Source: Microcystis elabens FACHB-917
GTDB taxonomy: Bacteria; Cyanobacteriota; Cyanobacteriia; PCC-6307; Cyanobiaceae
DNA: 64,000 nt
Direction: 5' to 3'
NCBI RefSeq assembly: GCF_014698445.1
Contig: NZ_JACJSZ010000013.1
Coordinates: 1-64,000 of the forward strand
The translations under genes and the position numbers were made by a program. The notes below the pieces were generated by a model. That model did not search any database. It worked only from the letters and a program-made list of their open reading frames with translations, and had not been told where the DNA came from. This document shows, one piece after another, positions 37,882 through 48,364 of the stretch (within the stretch, counting starts at the first letter, position 1; every line of letters begins with the position of its first letter).

Positions 37882-38250
37882 TCAGTCGTCGTCTTCGGTG
37901 GACCCGGAGGGAATCAGGCGGATCTGCTTGCGGCCCAGCTTGATCTCGAATTCATCCCCTGGCTGCAGATCGAGCATGGCGGTGTAGGCCTTGCCCACAA
38001 GAAGATTGCCATTGCCCTGAACGGTGGCCACATAGCTGAGTTTGCGGCCGCCCTTGGAGGTCCCCTTGCCACTGCCCTCGCCGAGGCTGACGCCCTTGGC
38101 TTCCAGCAGCGCCTCATAAAAGGCCGTGAAATTCAGACGCTCCGCCCCGTCCTTCTTGGTGCTGACGTAGCCGCAACCACGCACCAGATCGGATTTCGAG
38201 ACATCGCCCAACTCCTTGACCTTGGCCAGGAGATCAGATCCGGTGAGCAT
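37882..38250 (-). CDS. Cyanobacterial AbrB-family transcriptional regulator (cyAbrB)
   Basis: A 122-residue DNA-binding protein. The N-terminal half carries the cyAbrB-specific region SDLLAKVKELGDVSKSDLVRGCGYVSTKKDGAERLNFTAFYEALLEAKG. The C-terminal AbrB-like beta motif is GNLLVGKAYTAMLDLQPGDEFEIKLGRKQIRL. In Synechocystis such proteins tune carbon/nitrogen balance and CO2-responsive genes; the target set here is unknown. A good sigma-70-type promoter lies just upstream. Confidence 0.9.
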   Translation of the reverse strand: MLTGSDLLAKVKELGDVSKSDLVRGCGYVSTKKDGAERLNFTAFYEALLEAKGVSLGEGSGKGTSKGGRKLSYVATVQGNGNLLVGKAYTAMLDLQPGDEFEIKLGRKQIRLIPSGSTEDDD

Positions 38251-38278
38251 CGGAAGCAGAAAAGACCTTTCGACTCAC

Positions 38279-38307
38279 ATCATAAAGGTTTCGCCGCTTG
38301 TCGTCAT
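38279..38307 (-). promoter_or_regulatory. Predicted sigma-70-type promoter of cyAbrB
   Basis: Minus-strand -35 ATGACG (38307-38302), a 17-base spacer, then -10 TATGAT (38284-38279), matching the consensus at 4/6 and 5/6. The AbrB ATG lies about 29 bases further on, leaving a short leader. The interval is AT-rich compared with its surroundings. Confidence 0.45.
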
Positions 38308-38321
38308 TGGAGGCACCGAGC

Positions 38322-38585
38322 TCAGCACAGGGCGATCGGCCACTCCACCTTGACCACGTCGAAATCGTCGCCTCCGAGGCGATTAAGTTCCCCGGCGGCA
38401 CGGAGGGCCGCCTCGTGGGTATGGAACAGATAGGCGGACGTCGGTTCGAGCACGTCCCCGAGTCCCTGGTCGTCGGGACGGATGGAGACATAGGTGCCGT
38501 CGGAGAGACGCTGGAGCACATAGCGCTCGGCCTGGGTGCATTCCAGGGGATGGGCCGGATCGATCTCGGGTGCCCAGAAATGCAT
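38322..38585 (-). CDS. Hypothetical protein
   Basis: An 87-residue protein from ATG 38585 (a GTG directly before it is also in frame). It contains ERYVLQRLSDGTYVSIRPDDQGLGDVLEP, FHTHEAALRAAGELNRLGGDDFDVVKVEWP, a compact alpha/beta pattern without membrane segments or cysteine motifs. No family recognised. It is on the same strand as cyAbrB, but a promoter seems to separate them. Confidence 0.6.
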   Translation of the reverse strand: MHFWAPEIDPAHPLECTQAERYVLQRLSDGTYVSIRPDDQGLGDVLEPTSAYLFHTHEAALRAAGELNRLGGDDFDVVKVEWPIALC

Positions 38586-38681
38586 CACAACCCCCGTGAG
38601 TGATCCTTATGGACTACTCCAGAGGACCCGCTGGCCGCGTGGCAGCGCCACATGTCGTTGCAACCGGCCAGGCCAGACCCC

Positions 38682-39002
38682 TCAGGTCTCGTTGCCACCG
38701 AAGTCATCGTCATAGCCCTCGTAGGGTTTGAATTCGCTCCAGCCGGGACTGGCGTTCTGCAGCAGCCCGTAGCGGGCGTCCACGTCATTCATCAGGGTGT
38801 TGCCGGTCGGCACCGTGTCGCAGGTGATCGATCCGTCGGCGCCGGTGACGCAGTTCTCGAACTGCACGTTCGCCTGCGCCCTGTCCCCTCCTCCCGCCAG
38901 GACGAGCAGCAGGAGGCCTGGGAGGGCCCCTCCGAGGAATGCGCCGCAGCGCCGGAAACCATCGCTGGACCGCGGGGCGTCGACCATCACCGGAGGGAGC
39001 AT
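38682..39002 (-). CDS. Putative exported protein
   Basis: A 106-residue protein with a signal peptide-like segment (about residues 18-45, GAFLGGALPGLLLLVLAGGGDRAQA) followed by ANVQFENCVTGADGSITCDTVPTGNTLMNDVDARYGLLQ. The two Cys could form a disulfide in the periplasm. The C-terminus is acidic and Gly-rich. Similar short exported proteins occur in picocyanobacteria but I know of no function. Start at ATG 39002 or 38987. Confidence 0.65.
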   Translation of the reverse strand: MLPPVMVDAPRSSDGFRRCGAFLGGALPGLLLLVLAGGGDRAQANVQFENCVTGADGSITCDTVPTGNTLMNDVDARYGLLQNASPGWSEFKPYEGYDDDFGGNET

Positions 39003-39039
39003 CTGCTGGGATGATGGCACCGCTTCAAGACACCCACCC

Positions 39040-39153
39040 ATGTACACCGACTGGACCGCCGTGATCCTGCTGCTGCTCACGGCGGCACCCCTGGCCGTGG
39101 TGGTGGCCACCGCCGCCTTCTTCATCTGGCGGAAGAAACAGTCCTCGCGGTAA
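39040..39153 (+). CDS. Single-pass membrane micro-protein (37 aa)
   Basis: ATG-started 37-codon ORF: MYTDWTAVILLLLTAAPLAV at the start, one transmembrane helix over about residues 6-29, then the basic tail FIWRKKQSSR. Membrane topology by the positive-inside rule would be N-out/C-in. Its last 32 bases overlap the convergent small zinc-ribbon gene. No match to known small photosynthetic subunits that I can recall. Confidence 0.45.
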   Translation: MYTDWTAVILLLLTAAPLAVVVATAAFFIWRKKQSSR

Positions 39154-39361
39154 CCATCCGGAAGTGGATCCCATCGCCCCCCGTCGTCGGGGAGACCCCC
39201 TGGCCCAGGCAGTCGAGGCAGGTGCGGTACCGCTGATCATCGATCCGCAGCAGGCCGCTGCCGCCGCACTGGGGACATCGGGCCTGGGCGAGGGACAGCC
39301 CCCTCGACCCGGAAGCAGGACCGGGGGCAGCCATCGCCGGTTCGCAGGGGTTTGTTTTCAT
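39122..39361 (-). CDS. Small zinc-ribbon-like protein
   Basis: A 79-residue protein with CPQCGGSGLLRIDDQRYRTCLDCLGQG, two CxxCxG-type knuckles like a single DnaJ zinc-finger half, which should hold one Zn. The rest is low-complexity. The ATG at 39361 was chosen; a second ATG exists at 39334. It is downstream of gluQ on the minus strand. Function unknown. Confidence 0.6.
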   Translation of the reverse strand: MKTNPCEPAMAAPGPASGSRGLSLAQARCPQCGGSGLLRIDDQRYRTCLDCLGQGVSPTTGGDGIHFRMVTARTVSSAR

Positions 39362-39407
39362 CTCCTCACTGTGCCTGGCCCGGACCCCCTGGATCCCGAA
39401 ATCTTCC

Positions 39408-40406
39408 TTAAGTCTTGGCGCCCTTCCCTCCGCGCAGGCAACCCTCCAGCCGTTCCAGGTGCAGTCCGTCCGCCAGCTCCCCGGCACTGAGGCGGCTGCC
39501 CGGCGCCACCAGCCCGAGGCTGGCGGCCAGAGCGCCGATCACCCCGGGGGCATCCAGGCCCCGGCCCCGCAGGCCGGCCAGCCCCTCAGATCCCTCCCGC
39601 TTGCTCAGCCGCTCCCCCTGGCCGTCCCGCCAGAGGGGAACATGGACATAGCTCGGCGGGTCGGCGCCGAGGGCGGCCATCACGGCCACCTGGGCGCCGG
39701 TGGAGGGCCAGAGGTCCTCCCCCCGCACCACCTCGCTGATGCCCATCAGCAGCTCGTCGACCGCCGTGGCCAGGTGATAGGCCACCACCCCATCGGCCCG
39801 GCGCAGCACCACATCCCCCACCGCGGCGGGGCCGTCCTGGGCGCCGGCGGGCCCGCATCGCTCCTGCCAGCGCAGCACCCCGGGCTCCAGACGCAGACGC
39901 CAGCTGGGCAGCCGGCCGGCCCGGGCCCCCCACTGGGGCGGCTGATGGCGGCAGTACCCCGGATAGACCGCCAGCGCTCCGTGGGGTGCGGAGACATCGG
40001 CCAGCAGTCGCCTGCTGCAGCGACAGGGATAGAGCCGCCCGGCCCGGCGCAGAGCCGAGAGAGCGGTGGCATAGATGCCGCGCCGGTCACTCTGGCGAAG
40101 CACCGGTCCATCCCAGGACAGACCGAGCCAGCGGAGGTCCTGCAGGATCAAATCCTCGGCGCCCGGCCGGTTGCGGGGCCCGTCGAGGTCATCGATGCGC
40201 AGGAGCCATTCCCCACCCCTGAGGCGGGCTTCCAGCCAGCCGATCAGGGCGGTGCGCAGGTTGCCCCGGTGCAGGGGGCCGGTGGGGGAGGGGGCGAAAC
40301 GGGTGCGGTACCCCCGCCGTCGGAGGTCCAGACCCGTGGCGAGGCGTTCCTGAAGGTGGAGAGGCAGCCGCAGAGGACCGGAAGAAGCCCCTGCGGCCGC
40401 GGCCAT
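39408..40406 (-). CDS. gluQ: Glutamyl-Q tRNA(Asp) synthetase (GluQ)
   Basis: A truncated class I GluRS paralogue that attaches glutamate to queuosine-34 of tRNA-Asp. The 332 residues keep the catalytic core: RFAPSPTGPLHRGNLRTALIGWLEARL (HIGH-like), LLRIDDLDGPR, a zinc-binding pair at YPCRCSRR with downstream YPGYC, and GERLSKREGS (KMSKS-like). There is no anticodon-binding domain, as expected for the family. It lies 25 bases downstream of HU on the same strand. Confidence 0.93.
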   Translation of the reverse strand: MAAAAGASSGPLRLPLHLQERLATGLDLRRRGYRTRFAPSPTGPLHRGNLRTALIGWLEARLRGGEWLLRIDDLDGPRNRPGAEDLILQDLRWLGLSWDGPVLRQSDRRGIYATALSALRRAGRLYPCRCSRRLLADVSAPHGALAVYPGYCRHQPPQWGARAGRLPSWRLRLEPGVLRWQERCGPAGAQDGPAAVGDVVLRRADGVVAYHLATAVDELLMGISEVVRGEDLWPSTGAQVAVMAALGADPPSYVHVPLWRDGQGERLSKREGSEGLAGLRGRGLDAPGVIGALAASLGLVAPGSRLSAGELADGLHLERLEGCLRGGKGAKT

Positions 40407-40431
40407 GGCCGGCGCGAGCGGCGGCGCCGGC

Positions 40432-40707
40432 TCAGCCCTGCACCTTGTCCTTGAAGAGCTTGCCGGCGGTGAAGGCGGGCACGCGCTTGGCGGGGATCTT
40501 GATCTTCTCGCCGGTCTTGGGGTTCAGACCCTGACGGGCCGACCGCTCACGGGGCTCGAAAGAGCCGAAACCGAGGATGGACACCTTCTTGCCCTCGACC
40601 ACCGAGTCCACGATGGTTTCGATGGCGGCGTCGACGACGAGGGAGACGTCGGTCTTGGTGAGCTCCGTGCGGGCAGCCACGATGTTGACGAGATCAGCTT
40701 TGTTCAT
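40432..40707 (-). CDS. hupB: HU family DNA-binding protein
   Basis: Nucleoid-associated histone-like protein of 91 residues. It begins MNKADLVNIVAARTELTKTDV, with GFGSFEPRERSARQGLNPKTGEKIKIPAKRVPAFTAGK, containing the DNA-intercalating Pro arm (NPKTG) and the typical C-terminal helix. It dimerises and bends DNA. A probable promoter with a hairpin lies about 110 bases upstream. Confidence 0.95.
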   Translation of the reverse strand: MNKADLVNIVAARTELTKTDVSLVVDAAIETIVDSVVEGKKVSILGFGSFEPRERSARQGLNPKTGEKIKIPAKRVPAFTAGKLFKDKVQG

Positions 40708-40811
40708 TGTTCGGGGGAAGCCTCCGGATAGGTGGCGATGGCGGGGTTCGGGTCGTCGGGGGATGGAGGCGAATCGGAAGACCCCGACCGCCGGGTGCGT
40801 TCAGCGCGCCA

Positions 40812-40840
40812 ATCGTATGGGCGTTGCGGCAGGGCCGCAA
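40812..40840 (-). promoter_or_regulatory. Predicted promoter of the HU gene
   Basis: Minus-strand -35 TTGCGG (40840-40835), a 17-base spacer and -10 TACGAT (40817-40812), each matching consensus at four of six or better. The HU ATG is about 105 bases downstream, leaving a long leader. The -35 and part of the spacer lie inside an 8-bp inverted repeat. Confidence 0.35.
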
Positions 40841-40841
40841 C
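40823..40841. repeat. 8-bp inverted repeat between the MBL-fold gene and HU
   Basis: gttgcggc (40823-40830) and gccgcaac (40834-40841) are exact reverse complements around a 3-base loop. The hairpin lies 14 bases past the stop of the minus-strand MBL-fold gene and overlaps the predicted HU promoter. Without a T-run it is a poor intrinsic terminator; an operator for HU is equally possible. Confidence 0.5.
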
Positions 40842-40854
40842 AGGAGAAGTCCAC

Positions 40855-41656
40855 TCATGACAGCGGTTTGGGGGTCAAGGGGACCCCTCCGGGGTGTTCC
40901 GTGGTAAGCCCGGCAACCTCGAACCCGCCTCCGGGGGGCTGCGACGCCTGGGCTTCCAGATCAAGGCCCGCCAGCAGGGCGGTGCCCTGCTCCACCAGCT
41001 TCGCCCCCCTCAGCGCCCCCAGTCCGGCACCGCTGGCGATCCAGTCGGGAGCACCGGGCGGCAACCAGCGGCGCAGTCGCTCCACGCTGGCCAGCTGGCG
41101 CCCCCAGTGGAACGTGCCCCGCTGACGCAGGGGGGCCAGGCGGGCCGGCGCCACCGGCACCAGCAGGCGGCCGCAGAACAGTCCGCCGGGGCCGTCACCC
41201 GCCGCCGGGGCCACATGCACGACACAGGCGCCGGGGGAGGGCCCCGGCGTCCAGAGCAGCCGCACGTCGGGCTCCAGCCGGTGCTCGGCGGCGAAGGTAT
41301 GCAGGGGATCCACCCCGGGCAGCAGGTAGGCCTCCTGCTCCTGGACGAGAACGGGCCATCCCAGGGCCTGCTGCAGGCGGCGGCAGCGGCCATGACCGCC
41401 GCGGCCGGTGAGCAGGATCCAGGCCGGGGGAGACCCGCCCCCCGCCGGCCGCTGGCGGGGGCGGTCGGCCAGGAAGCGCAGATTGGCCCGGGTGTAGGCG
41501 GGGCAGTCGATCAGCAGGTCGGCGCCGGCGGCCTCCAGCAGCCAGGCGCTGCCCCCCTGACTCTCTCGGCTCGGGGCGAACAGCCACAATCCCGGGCGGA
41601 CCGGCAGGGGGGGGCGTCCTTCCTCGGACGGCAGCAGGCAGGCGGACGCGGTGCTC

Positions 41657-41658
<2 letters not shown>
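40855..41658 (-). CDS. Degenerate metallo-beta-lactamase-fold protein
   Basis: A 267-residue protein with the strand pattern of MBL-fold hydrolases but with metal ligands replaced. LLTGRGGHGRCRRLQ stands where HxHxDH is usual, TPGPSPGACVVH where PGHSPG is usual, and LFCGRLLVP where FTGDLLF is usual. A zinc hydrolase activity is therefore unlikely. WPVLVQEQEAYLLPGVDPLHTF is characteristic of the cyanobacterial group. The ATG at 41658 overlaps the divergent glgX start region. Actual role unknown. Confidence 0.75.
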
Positions 41659-43922
<2,264 letters not shown>

Positions 43923-44107
43923 GTCAGTACAGACGTACTGGCGGCTGGTTCCCTGGAACCGGCTGCAGCATTATGACCTGCACCGGCCGAAGTGAAGCGG
44001 CGGACCACCACCGGGCCACCACCACCGGAGCCTCTCCAGGTTTGACCACCCCCACGCCGTCCACCCCGTCACCGGCAGCGCCCGGGCTGCCGCCGGGTGT
44101 GGTGGAC

Positions 44108-45481
44108 ATGGCGGACCTTCCGGCCGAGGGTCGCCACCGGGTGCTGCTGGCCTACGGCATGGGGGACGCCGGCACCGGCATGGCAGCCTCCCTGATCGGC
44201 TTCTATCTCTTCATCTTCTACACCGCGGCCGCCGGCCTGCCGGCCTGGATGGCCGGGCTGGTGCTGATGACGGCCCGGCTCTGGGATGCCATCAACGACC
44301 CGATCGTGGGCTGGCTGAGCGACAAGACGCGCTCCTCATGGGGGCCGCGGCTGCCCTGGATCCTCGGCAGCGCCGTTCCTCTCGGTTTCGCCATGGCCCT
44401 GATGTGGTGGCTGCCGCCGGGGGGACTCTGGGTCAGGTTCGCGGTGTTCGTGGCCATCTCGATCGTGGCCAACACCCTCTACACCGGCGTCAACCTGCCC
44501 TATTCGGCTCTGGCGGCGGAGCTCACCACCAGCGTCAACCTGCGCACCCGCCTGAACAGCGCCCGCTTCACCGGCTCGATCATCGCCGGCCTGGTGGGGA
44601 TCGTGCTGGGCGCTCTGCTGCTGAAGGATCACCAGAACCCCGCCAGCTACCTGCAGGTGGGGATCTTCTCAGGGGTGCTGATCACCGCCTCCACCCTGCT
44701 CTGCGGCTGGGGCATCGCCCCGGCGGCGCGGCACTGCCAGCGGCCCACCAGCCAGCGGGGCACCACCCGGCGGCTCCTGGCCCGCCTGGGCCAAAACGGA
44801 CGCTTCCAGATGGTGCTGGGTCTGTACCTGCTCCTCTGGTGCGCCCTGCAGATCATGCAGACGGCGGCGCTGATCTTCCTTCCGGTGGTGATGCGGCTGC
44901 CCGAGGGCTGGAGCAACTGGATCCTGCTCCCCTTCCAGATCAGCACCCTGATGGGGCTCCAGCTCTGGACCGCCTTCGCCCGCCGCCGCGGTCGCCTGGC
45001 GGCCCTGCGCTGGGGCACCGCCCTCTGGATCGCCGCCTGCCTGCTCGCCATGGTGCTGGTGCCGCTCGATGCCGCCGTCGGCCCCACCGCCACCGCCGCC
45101 AATCTGGTGCGGCTCACCGCCCTGGTGGTGACGATCCTGATCGTCGGCCTGGGGGCCTCCACCGCCTACCTGATCCCCTGGGCCCTGCTGCCGGATGCCA
45201 TCGATGCCGATCCGGAGAAGCCCGCCGGGCTCTACAGCGCCTGGATGGTGTTCACCCAGAAGATCTGCATCAGCCTGGCGCTGTTCTTCTTCGGCAACCT
45301 GATGAGCTTCAGCGGCTACCAGGCGGCCCGGGGCATCCTGCAGCCGGACAGCGCCCTGCTGGCGATCCGCATGTGCATGGGCCTGATCCCGGCGCTGCTG
45401 GTGGTGCTGGGCCTGGTGGTGATGCGGCGCTGGCCGGATCGGGGCCCCCATCCGGAGTCCCTGACGGCCCCCGCGCCATGA
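44108..45481 (+). CDS. MFS transporter, GPH (glycoside-pentoside-hexuronide) type
   Basis: Polytopic membrane protein of 457 residues from ATG 44108, with about 12 TM segments. LLAYGMGDAGTGMAASLIGFYLFIFYT at the start and RLWDAINDPIVGWLSDKTRSSWGPRLPWI after TM2 are the GPH cation:sugar symporter signatures. Substrate unknown; position after glgX hints at a sugar but this is weak. An in-frame ATG at 43973 would add 45 Ser/Thr/Pro-rich residues, but it overlaps the -10-like element of tRNA-Gly. ATGA overlap with mlaE. Confidence 0.85.
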   Translation: MADLPAEGRHRVLLAYGMGDAGTGMAASLIGFYLFIFYTAAAGLPAWMAGLVLMTARLWDAINDPIVGWLSDKTRSSWGPRLPWILGSAVPLGFAMALMWWLPPGGLWVRFAVFVAISIVANTLYTGVNLPYSALAAELTTSVNLRTRLNSARFTGSIIAGLVGIVLGALLLKDHQNPASYLQVGIFSGVLITASTLLCGWGIAPAARHCQRPTSQRGTTRRLLARLGQNGRFQMVLGLYLLLWCALQIMQTAALIFLPVVMRLPEGWSNWILLPFQISTLMGLQLWTAFARRRGRLAALRWGTALWIAACLLAMVLVPLDAAVGPTATAANLVRLTALVVTILIVGLGASTAYLIPWALLPDAIDADPEKPAGLYSAWMVFTQKICISLALFFFGNLMSFSGYQAARGILQPDSALLAIRMCMGLIPALLVVLGLVVMRRWPDRGPHPESLTAPAP

Positions 45482-46227
45482 AGCCCCCCCGTTGGCTGCA
45501 GCGGCTGGGGGCCAGCCTGATGATCGGCGGTCAGGCCGTCAGCGCCATCGCCCGCGGCCGCATCGGCATGGTCGACCTGGTCACCGAACTGCTGGAGGCG
45601 GGTCCGGGCAGCTTCCTGATCGTGCTGATCACGGCCCTGGCGGCCGGCACGGTGTTCAACATCCAGGTGGCAGCCGAACTCTCCAAGCAGGGGGCCAACG
45701 CCGCCGTGGGGGGCTTGCTCGCCCTGGGCCTCTCGCGGGAGATCGCGCCCCTGCTCACGGCGACCCTGCTCACCGGCAAGGTGGCCACCGCCTACGCCGC
45801 CCAGCTGGGCACCATGAAAGTGACCGAGCAGATCGACGCCATCACGATGCTGCGCACCGACCCCGTGGAGTACCTCGTGGTGCCGCGGGTGCTGGCCATG
45901 GTGGTGATGGCGCCGGTGCAGTGCCTGCTGTTCTTCTGGATGGCGATCTGGTCGGGACAGGTGAGCAGCACCCTTCTCTACAGCATTCCTCCGGCGGTCT
46001 TCTGGAATTCGGTGCGGGTCTGGATGAAACCCGACGACCTGCCGTCGATGCTGCTCAAGGCGGTGGTGTTCGGCCTGATGATCGCCGTCATCGCCTGCGG
46101 CTGGGGGCTCACCACCCGGGGCGGGCCCAAGGAGGTGGGCGCCAGCACCACCGGCGCGGTGGTCATGATTCTCGTCAGCGTCGCCCTGGTGGACGTGCTG
46201 CTCACCCAGTTGCTCTTCGGCCTATGA
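45478..46227 (+). CDS. MlaE-family ABC transporter permease
   Basis: A 249-residue inner-membrane permease of the MlaE/YrbE family, with about five TM segments. Typical elements are FLIVLITALAAGTVFNIQVA, LGLSREIAPLLTATLLTGKVATAYAAQLGTMKVTEQIDAITMLRTDPVEYLVVPRV and GWGLTTRGGPKEVGASTTGAVV. MlaE permeases move glycerolipids between inner and outer membranes with an MCE protein and an ATPase; neither is encoded here. It overlaps both neighbours by four bases. Confidence 0.93.
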   Translation: MKPPRWLQRLGASLMIGGQAVSAIARGRIGMVDLVTELLEAGPGSFLIVLITALAAGTVFNIQVAAELSKQGANAAVGGLLALGLSREIAPLLTATLLTGKVATAYAAQLGTMKVTEQIDAITMLRTDPVEYLVVPRVLAMVVMAPVQCLLFFWMAIWSGQVSSTLLYSIPPAVFWNSVRVWMKPDDLPSMLLKAVVFGLMIAVIACGWGLTTRGGPKEVGASTTGAVVMILVSVALVDVLLTQLLFGL

Positions 46228-46682
46228 CCTCCGTCCCCTCCCCCCCTCCGGCCGGCACCGCCCCCACCGACCCGGTGGTCCTCCAGCCCCGGGCCTGGGT
46301 TCCGCTCGGGCTCCTGGGGCTGGCACTCGCCGCCCTTGGCCTGCGGCCGCTGTGGAGCCCCGCGCTGTTGCCGGCGCTGGCGATGGGGGTGATGGGGCTG
46401 TTCCTGCTGCTGCAGACGGCGCTGCTGCGCCTGCGCTTCGCGGCCGACGCCCTGCTGGTGTCCCGCGGCGACACCGTGATTCGGCGCTTCCCTTACGACG
46501 ACTGGATCGGCTGGCGGGTCTGGTGGCCGGCCGTGCCGGTGCTGTTCTATTTCCGTGAGCAGAAGAGCATCCACCTGCTGCCGGTGCTGTTCGACGCCAC
46601 GGCCCTGCGGGACCAGCTGGAGCGGCACCTGCCGCCCGCCGCCGCCCCGGAGCCCGCTCCGCCGCCACCCGGCTCCCGGTGA
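46224..46682 (+). CDS. DUF3119 family membrane protein
   Basis: A 152-residue protein whose ATG overlaps the mlaE stop. Two adjacent hydrophobic segments (about 27-45 and 48-68) precede a PH-like region, LRFAADALLVSRGDTVIRRFPYDDWIGWRVWWPAVPVLFYFREQKSIHLLPVLFD. This resembles DUF3119, a cyanobacterial family next to mlaE. The YDDWIGW pattern suggests a bacterial PH-type domain, but function is unknown. Confidence 0.75.
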   Translation: MTSVPSPPPAGTAPTDPVVLQPRAWVPLGLLGLALAALGLRPLWSPALLPALAMGVMGLFLLLQTALLRLRFAADALLVSRGDTVIRRFPYDDWIGWRVWWPAVPVLFYFREQKSIHLLPVLFDATALRDQLERHLPPAAAPEPAPPPPGSR

Positions 46683-46722
46683 CCCCATCCGAGCCCGCCG
46701 CCGCCTTGCCCTCCCGCCTGCC

Positions 46723-47673
46723 ATGAGCGACAGACCCGAACCGCCCGCCCTCACCCCTCCGGAGCCCGCCGAGGGAAGCACCCCCGCAGCGGGCGTCAGC
46801 GGGACCGACGGGCTCGTGGAGCTGGCCCTGACGGAACTGCGGCAGCGCCGCGCCGAACTCCTGGGGGAGATCGGTGAACTGGAGACCCGCCGGGAGCAGA
46901 TCCGCCAGGAAATCGCCGGCAGCTTCGCCGGCCAGTCGGATGCGATCGCCCGGCGGCTCAAGGGATTCCAGGACTACCTGGTGGGGGCCCTGCAGGACCT
47001 GGCGGCCGCCGCCGAGCAGATGGAACTGGTGATCCAGCCGATGGTGGTACAGCCCTCCCCCCTCGACCAGGCGTCGGCCGGGGCCGAGGCCGGCAACGCC
47101 CCGGAGGCCGCCGCGGCTCCGGCCGCCGCGGGACTGTTCAGCGACGATGCGGACCTGATCCGGGAGCGGCTGGAGCAGTTCGGCGGCCAGCCCGACTTCT
47201 ACGCCGATCCCTGGAAGCTGCGCCGCACCCTGGATCGCTCCGCCGCCACCCGGCTGGAGGACTGGTTCCTCTCCCAGGGCGGCCGGGGCGCCCAGCCCAG
47301 CGGCGGCAGCCGCAGCCGCAATGCACAGGCGGCGGCGGCGGCGATCGCGATTCTGGGGGAGCTCTACGGCGAACGCTTCCAGACCCTCGTGCTGGCCGGC
47401 CAGCCGGAGCGGCTCGGGGAATGGCGACGGGGGCTTCAGGACTGCCTGGGGCTGAGCCGCGACGATTTCGGCCCCGCCAGCGGCATCGTGCTGTTCGAGC
47501 GCCCGGATGCCCTGATCGAGCGGGCCGACCGCCTCGAGGAACGGGGGGAGCTGCCCTTCATCGTGATCGATGCGGCCGAGCAGGTGATCGAGATTCCGAT
47601 CCTGCAGTTCCCCCTCTGGCTGGCCTTCGCCGCCGGCCCCGGGGAGATCGACGCCGAAGCCGATCTTTACTGA
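46723..47673 (+). CDS. DUF3086 family protein
   Basis: A 316-residue soluble protein. Residues about 35-65 form a charged coiled coil (ALTELRQRRAELLGEIGELETRREQIRQEIAG), followed by GQSDAIARRLKGFQDYLVGALQDLAAAAEQMEL. An Ala-rich linker leads to FYADPWKLRRTLDRSAATRLEDWFLSQGGRGA and a C-terminal alpha/beta domain ending IEIPILQFPLWLAF. This matches the cyanobacterial DUF3086. It lies between DUF3119 and plsY in one operon; function unknown. Confidence 0.78.
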   Translation: MSDRPEPPALTPPEPAEGSTPAAGVSGTDGLVELALTELRQRRAELLGEIGELETRREQIRQEIAGSFAGQSDAIARRLKGFQDYLVGALQDLAAAAEQMELVIQPMVVQPSPLDQASAGAEAGNAPEAAAAPAAAGLFSDDADLIRERLEQFGGQPDFYADPWKLRRTLDRSAATRLEDWFLSQGGRGAQPSGGSRSRNAQAAAAAIAILGELYGERFQTLVLAGQPERLGEWRRGLQDCLGLSRDDFGPASGIVLFERPDALIERADRLEERGELPFIVIDAAEQVIEIPILQFPLWLAFAAGPGEIDAEADLY

Positions 47674-47693
47674 CCCTCCAGCCCTCTTCCGCC

Positions 47694-48329
47694 ATGGCCT
47701 TCCTCCCCGATCTGCTCGTGCTGCCGGCGGCCTACCTGCTGGGCTCGATTCCCTTCGGCTGGCTGGCGGGCCGCTGGCTCGCCGGCGTCGATCTGCGCAG
47801 GGAAGGCTCGGGCTCCACCGGAGCCACCAACGTGCTGCGGGTGCTGGGCAAGGGGCCGGCCCTGGTGGTGTTCCTGCTCGACGTGCTCAAGGGAACGGCC
47901 GCCGTGCTGGTGGCCAAGGCGGTGCTCCAGCCCCTCGGTTTCAGCGCCGTCAGCGACTGGGGGGTGGTGGCGGCGGGCCTGGCGGCCCTGGCCGGCCACA
48001 TCTGGCCGCTCTGGCTGGGCTGGAAAGGGGGCAAGGCGGTGGCCACCGGCCTGGGGATGCTGCTGGGCCTGACCTGGCCCGTGGGACTGGCCTGTTTCGG
48101 CATCTTCCTCACCACGCTCAGCCTGAGCCGCATCGTCTCGCTGTCCAGCGTGGTGGCGGCCCTGTCGCTGCCCCTGCTGATGCTGGGCTCCTTCGGCGCC
48201 GACGGCCTGCGGCCGGCCTACCTGAGCCTGGCCCTGCTCACCACGGCGCTGGTGCTCTGGCGGCACCGCAGCAACCTGCAGCGGCTGATGGCCGGCACCG
48301 AGCCGAAGCTGGGCGCCGGCCGCAGCTGA
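47694..48329 (+). CDS. plsY: Glycerol-3-phosphate acyltransferase PlsY
   Basis: Integral membrane enzyme that transfers acyl from acyl-phosphate to glycerol-3-phosphate, starting phospholipid and galactolipid synthesis. The 211 residues hold the three PlsY motifs: LGSIPFGWLAGR, REGSGSTGATNVLRVLGKG and GWKGGKAVATGLGMLLGL, with five to seven TM segments. It closes the mlaE-DUF3119-DUF3086-plsY run and is convergent with proC. Confidence 0.95.
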   Translation: MAFLPDLLVLPAAYLLGSIPFGWLAGRWLAGVDLRREGSGSTGATNVLRVLGKGPALVVFLLDVLKGTAAVLVAKAVLQPLGFSAVSDWGVVAAGLAALAGHIWPLWLGWKGGKAVATGLGMLLGLTWPVGLACFGIFLTTLSLSRIVSLSSVVAALSLPLLMLGSFGADGLRPAYLSLALLTTALVLWRHRSNLQRLMAGTEPKLGAGRS

Positions 48330-48364
48330 CCCGGCCGGCTCGCGGCACCGCCCGCCGGGGAGGC

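Noticed and set aside
43973-44107. N-terminal extension of the GPH transporter from ATG 43973
   Set aside because: The added 45 residues are Ser/Thr/Pro-rich without family similarity, and the ATG overlaps a -10-like element for tRNA-Gly. ATG 44108 fits the family length better.
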